This document shows, piece by piece, positions 10,308-19,041 of a DNA stretch of 64,000 nt. This DNA comes from CAWAHD01 sp963781785 (GTDB lineage Bacteria; Planctomycetota; Planctomycetia; Isosphaerales; Isosphaeraceae). The notes below the pieces were generated by a model, which saw only the letters and a program-made list of their open reading frames with translations, had not been told where the DNA came from and searched no databases. Numbering within the stretch: position 1 is the stretch's first letter; every line of letters starts with the position of its first letter. Location: NCBI GenBank assembly GCA_963781785.1, contig CAWAHD010000001.1, positions 1,736,001-1,800,000 of the forward strand. Direction: 5' to 3'. The position numbers and the translations under genes are program-made.

Positions 10308-12166
10308 TCACAGCGATTCGAAGCGTACGTCGTCGATCTGAAATTCGAACTTGCCCGTCTCGGCACCCCCGCCGAAGAAGACTCCCATGAGGCCGGCGGC
10401 GTCGCAGCCCTCGAAGTCGGCGAGGGCGAAGCGGTGCTGCTCCCATTCCTTGCCCGCGACGAAGGTCTTGGTCGCCGGCCTGTAGCCGTTGGACTGGGCA
10501 AAGACCATGATCGAGCACGACTTGCCATCGCCTTTGGCCCAGAAGGCGATCGCCTTCTTCGCCGAGAGATTCGCCGGTGCAAACGGCGCCGCACCAGGCG
10601 AGAACATCGCGCCGGCCCAACGCGGCTGGGGCCTGTCATCGATCGTGCCGCGGACCATGAGCGACCCCTTGCTCTTGCCCGCGCCACCGGAAACGATTTC
10701 GAACTCGGCCTTCGATTTGCCGCCGACCAGGCTGTCGGTCGAGATAGCCCAGCCACTGCCAAACGCTGACTTCGCCGTCTCGCCCTCGAAATCGCTGACC
10801 AGGCCCTTCTCGGAACCAGCGGGCGCGGGCATCCTCTTGGCCTTGGCGAGCTGCTGGGCTTGCTTCTCGACATTCTTCCGGTAGGCGTCGCGATCGACCG
10901 GCCGGCCGTGTTTCCAGACGCCGACAATCTTCCGCGTGGCCTTGATGTCGGCCGTCGGGTCGCCCTCGACGAGCACCAGGTCGGCCAGGAGTCCCGGCGC
11001 GACACGGCCGCGGTCGGCCAGCCCGAACCGGGCGGCTGGAAGCGAGGTCGCGGCGGCCAGCGCCTCGGTCGGGGAAAGGCCGGATGCGACGAGCAGCTCC
11101 AGTTCGCGATGCACGCTGGCGCCGTGGGCCGTGCCGGGGTTCGGGGCATCGGTCCCGGCCAGGATGGGCACGCCCGCCGCCTTGAGTTTGCGGACCGCGT
11201 CCGGTGGAATGCCCAGCGTCCTGGCGGCGTCCGGCCGTTTCGGGAAGCTCGACTTGAGTTCCCGGGCATCGGTCGGCGAGAGATAGGGCGCCAGGGCTGA
11301 ATCGTCGATCAACGACGCGCCGCTTGCCTTGCCGCCGACCGCCTCCAGGACGGTCAGGGTCGGCATGACGAACGCCTTGGATTTGACCGCGAGCGCGACG
11401 AAATCATCGTCGATTGGCTTGTCGAAAAACAGGTGCACGAGGCCGTCAGCACCCTCGGCCAGCGCCTCGCGGGCGTTTTCAAGCGCGTGCACGTGGACGA
11501 CGGCGAGTTTCTTGCGCGCATGCGTCGCCTTGATCACTGCCGCGAGCGTTTGCCGGCTGAGCGTGGGAAACGAGATCCCGAGTTCGTGGCCGTCGTCGTA
11601 AATGAGCTTGATGTAGTCGGACCCTTCGGCGACCCGGGCGGCGACGAACGCCTCGGCGTCCTCGGGCTTGGTGATCGTCGGGATCTTCAGCCCATACTCG
11701 GTCCCATGTCCGCCCGGCGCGGTGACGAGTGTGCTGGAGGAGAACAGGTCAGCCCGGTCGAACGCGTTGCCGGCGGCTTGCTCGGATCTCATCCTGGCTG
11801 CGAATGCCTGGTCGGTGAACATGTCCAGCTCGGTTGTCACTCCGAAGACGACCGCCTGCCGGAGCTGCTCGGCCGCGTACGCGTGGGTATGGCCGTCGAT
11901 CAGGCCGGGCAGCAGCGTCTTCCCGTCGCCGCTGATGATCGTGGCACCCGCGGGTGCCTCTACCCCGGGCCCGACCTGGGTGATCAGCCCGTCCTTGACG
12001 ACGACGGTCGTCGCGGGCACGACCTGGGATCCGTCGAATACGCGCACCCGCTTCAGCACAAAGGTATCTTGCGCCGCGCCGCGGTCGGGCCAGCCAGAGG
12101 CCAGCCCAGCGCCAAAACCAAGGCGAATGCCGAAGCCACGTTACGCAAACGGTAAGCCCGGTACAT
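10308..12166 (-). CDS. Exported amidohydrolase with C-terminal CIA30-like domain (frameshift after signal peptide)
   Basis: The body, 583 codons from 12059, is an imidazolonepropionase-like amidohydrolase. PGLIDGHTH gives the metal-binding HxH, VVHVHA the next His ligands and LAGTDAP the Asp. After about residue 420 it changes to a beta-rich module (LVSDFEG, WAGAMFSPG, FQIDDVRF) typical of CIA30/carbohydrate-binding-like domains. Upstream, another frame from ATG 12166 encodes a clear signal peptide (YRAYRLRN, hydrophobic stretch, GPTAA). That frame joins the enzyme at AQDTFVLKRV if one base is added at about 12070-12082, a run of GC. I therefore read one exported protein of about 620 residues with a one-base deletion. 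Substrate unknown. Confidence 0.8.
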
Positions 12167-12251
12167 TTCGGAATCGTCCTCTCAGTTCGGGACCAATCGA
12201 TCGACCTGCGAAGGGATTCGCCACCGGTGCGACGATATTCCATGCGTCGCT

Positions 12252-12255
12252 CTAG
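12252..12255. repeat. Target-site duplication CTAG, left copy
   Basis: CTAG directly precedes the left inverted repeat of the IS and recurs at 14155-14158 directly after the right one, the arrangement expected of a 4-bp target duplication. CTAG is palindromic, so orientation is uninformative. Confidence 0.7.
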
Positions 12256-14154
12256 ACCCCAACCAAGCGTGATTTAAAGTTCGCCTGGAGCGATTTTTGG
12301 AAAAAAGCTCGAAAACCTCGCAGGTTTTTGGAATAATGTAGCTGAAATCACATGATCACTATTCCAGAACAAGGAGGCTTTCGAGTGAGTGCTACTGTCC
12401 GAAAAAAGCGTGTGGCACGCAAGAAGAGAATCTTCCAAGAGGGTCGACGGCGAATCAAGAAACGGCTGGACAACTCGCCCGGCCCCGAGCGGTCTGTGCC
12501 TATGATGACCGCGACGAATATCCAGTACGAGTATGCCGATCGCGTCCGGGGCCTCAGTGCCGGCGGAATTGGAGCCATTCTGCTGCTGGCCCAGAAGATT
12601 GGACTGGTCAGGGACATCGACCGCAACCTTCACCTCCTCAAGCAGCATCGGCCGTACCACGAATCCGACCATGTCCTGAACATTGCCTTCAACAGCCTCG
12701 CCGGCGGAGAACGGATCGAGCACCTGGAGTTGCGGCGCAATGATGAGGTCTATCTCGAGGCACTCGGGGCCACGCGGATTCCCGACCCAACGACGGCCGG
12801 GGATTTTTGCCGCCGCTTTTTCGAGACTGATGTCCTGAACCTTATGGACATTTTCAATGAGTCACGACTGCGAGTCTGGTCTTCTCAGCCGCCCGAGTTC
12901 TTCGAGGAGGCGGTCATCGAGGCCGATGGCAGCATCGTGCCCAGTGATGCCGAGTGCAAGGAAGGGATGGATTTCACCTACGACGGCCAATATGGCTACC
13001 ATCCGCTCTTGGTCTCGCTGGCCAACACGGCTGAACCGTTGTTCCTGTTCAACCGGAGCGGCAATCGCCCCTCGCAGGAGCGGGCGGACATCTTCCTGGA
13101 CAAGGCCGTCGCACTTTGCCGTCGAGCCGGCTTCCGCAAGATTCTGATGCGGGGGGACACCAAATTCGCCCAGACCAGGTATCTCGATCGGTGGGATGAT
13201 GCGGGCGACATCCGCTTTATTTTCGGATACGCCGCGTCCGATGGCCTCAAGACGGAAGCCGATGGGCTGCCGGCCAATTCGTACCGGCTTCTCAGACGAC
13301 CGCCACAGTACCGGATCAAGACCACGCCGCGCGAGAAGCCCGAGCGGTTCAAACCCGAGCTTGTCCGCGAGCGAGGGTACGAGAATATCCACCTGCTCGA
13401 GGAGATGGTCGCGGAGTTCGAATATCGGCCGACTGCGTGCAGAAAGAATTACCGAATGATCGTTCTTCGCAAGCGGGTGCAGGTCGACAAGGGGCAGATG
13501 CGACTGTTCGAAGAATATCGCTACTTCTTTTACATCACCAATGATCGCGAGATGACCGCGGAGGAGATCGTCTTCTCGGCGAACGATCGCTGCGACCAGG
13601 AAAACCTGATCGCCCAGCTCAAAAACGGCGTGCGAGCGCTGACGACGCCCGTCGATAACCTGGTCAGTAACTGGGCGTACATGGTGATGGGGTCGTTAGC
13701 GTGGAGCCTCAAGGCCTGGCAGCGCCCTACTGGTTCCCGTGTCGCCTCGGCATCAGGTCAAGCACGAGGCCGAGAAACGGACGCTGATGAGGATGGAGTT
13801 CGCCACATACCGTGCGGCATTTATCCAGATGCCCTGCCAGATCGTGCGGGGCGGACGACGCTTGCTTTACCGACTGCTATCATGGAATCCATGGCAGGGG
13901 GTTTTCCTGCGATTGGTCGAGCGGCTGCACGAATGCTGGCTATGCTGAACGGCGAGCGGATGAAGTCGGGGTCCGGATGCCCCGATCCGTGTGGGCCACT
14001 AACAGAGAAAGCGGGTGAGGGATGTCGGAGACTCAGTCGGGGCGGTATCAGGGGCAGACGTCCCCTGAGCCGTAGAAGGTACGTCCTGGACCAATGAAGT
14101 GATCACATAACAGTAAGCTAATTTCGCTTTTTTTTTCTTACGCTTGTTTTGGGT
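12256..14154 (+). mobile_element. IS1380-family insertion sequence, 1899 bp
   Basis: The ends form terminal inverted repeats. The left starts ACCCCAACCAAGCGT at 12256; the right, read on the minus strand from 14154, starts ACCCAAAACAAGCGT, 13 of 15 identical. CTAG duplicates flank both ends. The single gene is an IS1380-type DDE transposase. Length and 4-bp duplication fit the family. The element sits between the exported amidohydrolase and the phosphotransferase and interrupts no recognisable gene. The transposase frame is broken near its C-terminus, so this copy may be inactive unless the shift is a sequencing error. Confidence 0.85.
12385..13948 (+). CDS. IS1380-family DDE transposase, frameshifted near C-terminus
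   Basis: The protein has the family's conserved core: VIEADGSIVP (first catalytic Asp), YDGQYGYHPLLVSLANT, LMRGDTKFAQT (second Asp) and NDRCDQENLIAQLKNG (Glu). GTG at 12385 is chosen as start because AGGAGG lies 8 nt upstream; ATG at 12352 has no such site. After SLAWSLKAW the frame runs into non-homologous residues. The expected ALLVPVSPRHQVKHEAEKR continuation lies in another frame from about 13725 and ends in LHECWLC at 13948. The join needs one base removed (or two added) at about 13720-13730. Confidence 0.85.
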
Positions 14155-14158
14155 CTAG
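14155..14158. repeat. Target-site duplication CTAG, right copy
   Basis: CTAG follows the right terminal inverted repeat of the IS1380-family element and matches the copy at 12252-12255. Confidence 0.7.
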
Positions 14159-14232
14159 AACGTTGACGCAAGTTTCCGAGTGTAACCACAGAATACAGCG
14201 GGTATACAGGTCCTCAGCGCCAGCGTCTTCGG

Positions 14233-15195
14233 TCAGCCCCACCGGCTCAGATACCAGTCGTAGTATCGCTTGTGCTCTGCCTCATTCCGCCCGCGCACGT
14301 CCTCCTGCCATTCCGTGACGTCGCATTCGGCCCAATCCGCCAGCACGTCGATCAGGTAGTCAAGCGCGATCGCCCGCACGTGGAGGTCCATGCGCAAGGC
14401 GTACAGCCCGTCGCCCTCGCCGCCGAGCAGATCGCGCCAGTCCTTGCCTTGCGAATGGACCAAGGGCCAGACGAGTGTCGCGAGATCCTCAGCTTCGTCG
14501 CCCACGGCCAGGCTGTCCCAGTCCAGGACCCACCAGCAACCGTCGGCCTGGACCAGCACGTTGTTGGGCCAGAGATCCCAGTGGCACGGCGAGCATGTCG
14601 CACCGTCGAACGCCGCGTTCCCGTCGGCCAGAGCGAGGACCTGACGGGACTCTCTCTCCATCCATGACAATCGGGCGTCGGTGACGAACGCCGGGCGACT
14701 CGCGGTCACGGTCTTCAAGTCCTCCTCGAACTGCTCGCGGTAGCGCACCTCCCAGCACTGCCGGTAGCTTCTGGCTCCGTCGCCGAGTCGAGCGGCGAGC
14801 CGGCCGTCGTTGTGAAGCTGTACCAGCAAATCCCGCAGGTCGTGAAGCAATCCAGGATGTGCGGCAGTGTCCCACGTGTGGCCGTCGATGTGCTCGAACA
14901 CAAGCCCCGCGCAAGACGTACCGGGCAGGTCCACCCACGCCAGCACCTTCGGGGCGCGGTAGTCGCTCTCTAGCAAGTCGTGGACGGCCAGCCATCGCTC
15001 CAAGTCGGCGCGATCGGCTGCAAGCTTCACGTGAACCGATCGCGTGCCGTCGCCGACACGATACGAGTATGAGCCGAAGCCGCCCCAATTCAGCACTCGC
15101 GTGGCCGTCACCGACCCGGCGTCGAGCTGGAACCTTCCAGCCTGGGCTTGGAAATATCTCACGACGTGATGTTGCAGCGCGACGCCCGTCATCAT
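14233..15195 (-). CDS. APH-fold phosphotransferase family protein
   Basis: The 320-residue protein has the aminoglycoside phosphotransferase/choline-kinase fold. A weak glycine loop, WGGFGSYSYRV (37-47), is followed by the catalytic CHWDLWPNN (204-212, the HxDxxxxN motif) and the metal-binding VLDWDS (223-228). Length is normal for the family. The family phosphorylates small hydroxyl substrates with ATP. Without close relatives, antibiotic resistance should not be assumed. Start at 15195 (two adjacent Met codons) is preferred to the in-frame 15363 because upstream residues look non-coding. It is divergent from the Gfo/Idh gene at 15383. Confidence 0.75.
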   Translation of the reverse strand: MMTGVALQHHVVRYFQAQAGRFQLDAGSVTATRVLNWGGFGSYSYRVGDGTRSVHVKLAADRADLERWLAVHDLLESDYRAPKVLAWVDLPGTSCAGLVFEHIDGHTWDTAAHPGLLHDLRDLLVQLHNDGRLAARLGDGARSYRQCWEVRYREQFEEDLKTVTASRPAFVTDARLSWMERESRQVLALADGNAAFDGATCSPCHWDLWPNNVLVQADGCWWVLDWDSLAVGDEAEDLATLVWPLVHSQGKDWRDLLGGEGDGLYALRMDLHVRAIALDYLIDVLADWAECDVTEWQEDVRGRNEAEHKRYYDWYLSRWG

Positions 15196-15382
15196 TTGAT
15201 CCGAACAGGGTAGAGAACGAACGCCGGAGCCAAGACCGTCTTGATTTGCCGGCTGCGCGGCTGCAATAGCATACAAGAATTGACGACTGGAATACCGGAG
15301 CCCGGCCTGACTGGCGCGGGGACGGTGGCTCGAGCGCGCCGCCCTTTGAATGCCCGCCTCCACTCCATTGCGAGCTCATTCC

Positions 15383-16768
15383 ATGAATCCGCATCCGGCT
15401 CACCCCGATTGCCGCTCTCGCCGTGATTTCCTGCGCAAGGCCATCGGCGTTTCCGCGGCCGGCTTTGCCTTTCCCACGATCGTACCGGGGACAGCCCTCG
15501 GCCTATCGGGCGCGGTCGCGGCCAGCAATCGGATCACGCTGGGAGTGATCGGAACGGGCAACCAGGGCTTCAACGACATCGATTCGTTCCTGCACGACGA
15601 CCGGGTGCAGATCGTCGCCGTGTGCGACGCGAACCGCGAAAGCCCCGGATACTGGGACGGCAAGGTCGGCGGTCGTGAGCCTGCGCGGCGGCGGGTCGAG
15701 TCGCATTACGAGAAGCAATCCAAGGCCGGGTCGTACCGCGGCTGCGCCGCGCACGTTGACTTCCGGGAAGTCCTCGGGCGAATAGATATCGACGCGGTCG
15801 AGATCTGCACTCCCGACCACTGGCACGCGCTCATGGTCGTCGAGGCGTGCCGGGCCGGCAAGGACATCTATTGCCAGAAGCCGCTCTCGCTCACTGTCGC
15901 GGAAGGCCGGGTGATGAGCTATGCCGTCAATCGATCGCACGTGGTCTTCCAGACCGGCAGCCAGCAGCGCTCCGACGAGCGGTTTCGGCGGGCAGCCGAG
16001 CTGGTCCAAAACGGCCGGATCGGCGACCTCCGCACGGTCAAGGTCGGTATGCCGGCCGGCCGCACCGACTACGCCAAGACCGCAGCCTACAAGAAGCCGG
16101 CGCTGCCACCCGAGGGATTTGAGTACGACCTGTGGCTCGGGCCAGCCCCCAAGGCGCCCTATGCGAGGGCGCGGTGCCACGTCAATTTCCGGTGGATCTA
16201 CGACTACTCCGGCGGCCAGGTGACCGACTGGGGCGGCCACCATCCCGACTGTGCGCAGTGGGGCATGGGGACCGAGATGACCGGCCCGATCGAGATCAGG
16301 AACGCTGCCGGCGTTTTCCCTCCCGACGAGCTCTGGAATACCGCCACGGAATACTCGTTCGAGGCCGTTTACGATAACGGCGTCGTCATGATCGTCTCGA
16401 ACAAGGAAAAAATGGGAGTCACTTTCCAGGGCACCAAGGGCTCGATCTACGTCGCCCGCGGCAAGCTCGAAGCCGACCCCAAAACGCTGCTCGATTCCCA
16501 GATCGGGCCCGACGAGATTCACCTGTACAAGAGCGACGATCACTTCCGCAATTTCATCGACTGCGTCATCTCGCGGCAGCCCACGGCCGCGCCGGTTGAG
16601 GTGGCCCACCGATCGATCACGATCTGCCACCTGGGCAATATCGCGATGCGCCTCAGACGAGACAAGCTGCGCTGGGACCCCAGGACCGAGCAGATCATCG
16701 GTGATGATGAGGCCGCCAGGATGCTGAGCCGTCCGTACCGCGCACCCTGGGCGCTCGGCGCCTTCTGA
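15383..16768 (+). CDS. Tat-exported Gfo/Idh/MocA-family oxidoreductase
   Basis: Residues 11-40 form a Tat signal (SRRDFLRKAIG then a hydrophobic stretch). The Rossmann start LGVIGTGNQG follows, then VCDAN, ICTPDHWHA and the EKP-like motif, here CQKPLSL, which positions the catalytic Lys. DWGGHHPDCAQWG is the C-terminal-domain motif typical of planctomycete members. The 461-residue length is normal. Such enzymes oxidise or reduce sugars or sugar-like compounds with NAD(P), and planctomycetes carry many paralogues. ATG at 15383 places the twin Arg correctly. A second, diverged paralogue is at 22861. Only 32 bp separate its stop from the surface-protein gene. Confidence 0.9.
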   Translation: MNPHPAHPDCRSRRDFLRKAIGVSAAGFAFPTIVPGTALGLSGAVAASNRITLGVIGTGNQGFNDIDSFLHDDRVQIVAVCDANRESPGYWDGKVGGREPARRRVESHYEKQSKAGSYRGCAAHVDFREVLGRIDIDAVEICTPDHWHALMVVEACRAGKDIYCQKPLSLTVAEGRVMSYAVNRSHVVFQTGSQQRSDERFRRAAELVQNGRIGDLRTVKVGMPAGRTDYAKTAAYKKPALPPEGFEYDLWLGPAPKAPYARARCHVNFRWIYDYSGGQVTDWGGHHPDCAQWGMGTEMTGPIEIRNAAGVFPPDELWNTATEYSFEAVYDNGVVMIVSNKEKMGVTFQGTKGSIYVARGKLEADPKTLLDSQIGPDEIHLYKSDDHFRNFIDCVISRQPTAAPVEVAHRSITICHLGNIAMRLRRDKLRWDPRTEQIIGDDEAARMLSRPYRAPWALGAF

Positions 16769-16800
16769 ACAGGAATCTCCCCGGGGAAAGGACTTCGTGA

Positions 16801-19041
16801 ATGCCGCTCAAGAAAGTCGCTGTGATCTTTCCGGGCCGGCACGCCCAGCCTGGTTCGCCGCCGGATGCCCGGCCCGGCCGGCGCCGGGCCTTTGCCCGGC
16901 CCTCGTTCGAGGTCCTCGAGCACCGGCTCGTGTTGAGCACGTATACGTGGACGGCACTGGGAGACGGGACGACCTGGACCGATCCCATGAACTGGGCGCA
17001 CTATGACCCGATCCTGAAGGCGCAAGAGCCGGGCGTTCCCGTTGCTTATTCCGACGTGGTGTTCCCGGCGATCTCCTTCCTACCCAAGAACAGCACGACC
17101 ACGATCGATTTTAACTTCACGTATCTCTACATGCCGCTCAACTCGCTCACGATCAGCGATTCCTACACCTTTGACGGCAACCCGCTCACGATCGACCAGT
17201 CGCTTTCCGTATCGAATTCGTACACGACAGCTCCCGGAGGCACCGTCGCGACCATCCTGCTCGCCGGTTTGAAACTGGCCCCGGGCGCGACGATCTCGAC
17301 CCAGACCGGGAGCACCCTCATTCTCGGCAGCGCGACCGCTCCGACCGGGCTTCAGCTCACCCTGCAGGGAAGTCTGACCAAGGTGGGAGGCGGGCAACTC
17401 GTGATCGATACCTCGAGCGTCTTCTATCCCACCACGCCGACTGTGCTTCCTGTGCCAGTGACGATTGGCGGGGGTTCGATCACGCTCGGCGTCAGCGTCT
17501 CGCTCACGGCGGTCAACATCCAGATCGGCTCCACGGCGAGTCTCAATATCGCCGATGACGTCTCGGCCACGCTTCGCTCATTCACGGGAACGGGCCTGGT
17601 CGATCTCGAAGGTACGACGACCACGGACGACACGACCAGCCTGACGATTCGCGTTCCCAATGCCACGACCGACGTGTTCGGCGGGTTCATCGACGGCATC
17701 GGGCAGTTTATCGCGGGAGGCTACGGAACGCTCACGACCGGAACCATCGACTTCGGCGGTGCCGGCTCGATCGAAGCGGAATATGGCACGCTCGACGTGA
17801 ACGGCTCGATCAGCGCGGGAGCCCTGCAGGTCAGTCCCATTGCAACATTCGGCGGGCTCGGGAGCTGGTCGTTCTCCGGGGCCGTCGTCTTTCAGGCCGG
17901 CGCAACCTTTCTCGTCACGCTGGACGGACTGGCGCCCGGCACCCAGTACACCCAGCTCGTCGACACAAACACGACCAGCGGAGTCAACCTGGGCAACAGC
18001 ACGCTGGCGGCCTCGATCGGCTATCAGTACGAGGATGGAGATGAATTCACGATCATCTCCGCCCCCGTCATTCAGAACGGCTTCCAGAACGTGGTCGGCG
18101 GCCGCACGGTCATCGGGGGGAGTGTCCCGTTCGCGGTCAGCTCAGGCGCCGCCTCGGTGGCAATCGCCCCGCTTCAATCGGTGACGACGACCGGGCTGGG
18201 CAGCTCGATCAACCCCAGTCATCCCGGCGCGCCGGTCACGTTCACGGCGACCGTGAACACCAGGACCGCGCCGGTCACGTCCGGAACAGTCAGCTTTTTG
18301 CAAGGGACGACCGTCCTCGGGACCGTGCCAGTCAGCGGAGGGACCGCTTCGCTCACGACGACCGGGCTGCCGCTGGGGACCTCGGCAATCTCCGCGGTCT
18401 TTAGCGGTGCCGGGCCTGATCTGGCTTCGACCAGCCCGACCATGGCTCAATCGGTTGTTCCCTACAGCACCGTGACGAGCGTCGTCAGCGCGGCCAACCC
18501 GACAGCTTTCGGCCAGCCGGTGATCTTGACCGCGATGGTCGACAGTCCGGCCGGTCCAATCACCTCCGGAACGGTCACATTCCGGCGCGGCAGCCAGACG
18601 CTCGGCACCGCTCTGCTCAATGACTCGGGCGCCGCGAGCCTGACCGTCGCGACATTGCCGGTGGGGGTCGCCCGGATTCAGGCCATTTACAATGGGTCCC
18701 CGGGATTCCTGTCGTCCGTCAGTCCGATCATCAAGCAATCGGTCACGCGCATCGGGACGGTGACGATCGGCAGCATCACCCCGATGACCGAGCCGAACGG
18801 CAGCCAGCGGTACATCCTGGTTGCGTCGGTCACGACCGGCGGCGAATCCGCGGCCACGCCCACGGGGACCGTGATCTTTCGACGGAACGGTGCGATTGTT
18901 GGTAAAGCCAAGCTCAAGAACGGCACCGCCGTGCTCGTTCTGGGCCGGAAGGCCCGGCCTCATGGCAAGTTTGTCGTCGCGTTCCAGCGGAGTGCGGAGT
19001 TCCTGGCCAGCAAGTCGCTTTCCTTTACCTTGACTGGCTGA
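16801..19041 (+). CDS. Large surface protein with LExR-type N-terminal motif and Ig-like repeats
   Basis: The 746-residue product starts with a basic stretch followed by FEVLEHRLVLST at about 38-49. This matches the short LExRxxLS motif at the N-terminus of many planctomycete surface proteins, whose role is not settled. Residues about 50-460 are Thr/Ser/Gly-rich beta structure resembling passenger or autotransporter-like repeats. Residues about 465-745 hold three Ig-like (Big_3/5-type) modules with the recurrent pattern GTVxFxxGxxxLGT. No LPxTG anchor or transmembrane end is seen. Its end overlaps the convergent kinase gene by 17 bp. Confidence 0.75.
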   Translation: MPLKKVAVIFPGRHAQPGSPPDARPGRRRAFARPSFEVLEHRLVLSTYTWTALGDGTTWTDPMNWAHYDPILKAQEPGVPVAYSDVVFPAISFLPKNSTTTIDFNFTYLYMPLNSLTISDSYTFDGNPLTIDQSLSVSNSYTTAPGGTVATILLAGLKLAPGATISTQTGSTLILGSATAPTGLQLTLQGSLTKVGGGQLVIDTSSVFYPTTPTVLPVPVTIGGGSITLGVSVSLTAVNIQIGSTASLNIADDVSATLRSFTGTGLVDLEGTTTTDDTTSLTIRVPNATTDVFGGFIDGIGQFIAGGYGTLTTGTIDFGGAGSIEAEYGTLDVNGSISAGALQVSPIATFGGLGSWSFSGAVVFQAGATFLVTLDGLAPGTQYTQLVDTNTTSGVNLGNSTLAASIGYQYEDGDEFTIISAPVIQNGFQNVVGGRTVIGGSVPFAVSSGAASVAIAPLQSVTTTGLGSSINPSHPGAPVTFTATVNTRTAPVTSGTVSFLQGTTVLGTVPVSGGTASLTTTGLPLGTSAISAVFSGAGPDLASTSPTMAQSVVPYSTVTSVVSAANPTAFGQPVILTAMVDSPAGPITSGTVTFRRGSQTLGTALLNDSGAASLTVATLPVGVARIQAIYNGSPGFLSSVSPIIKQSVTRIGTVTIGSITPMTEPNGSQRYILVASVTTGGESAATPTGTVIFRRNGAIVGKAKLKNGTAVLVLGRKARPHGKFVVAFQRSAEFLASKSLSFTLTG

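Noticed and set aside
13720..13730. Programmed frameshifting in the IS1380 transposase
   Set aside because: No slippery heptamer or stimulatory structure is evident, the family does not use it, and similar breaks occur in housekeeping genes in this window.
14233..15195. An antibiotic-resistance gene
   Set aside because: The APH fold is shared by choline, homoserine and many other kinases; no resistance subclass can be assigned from sequence alone.
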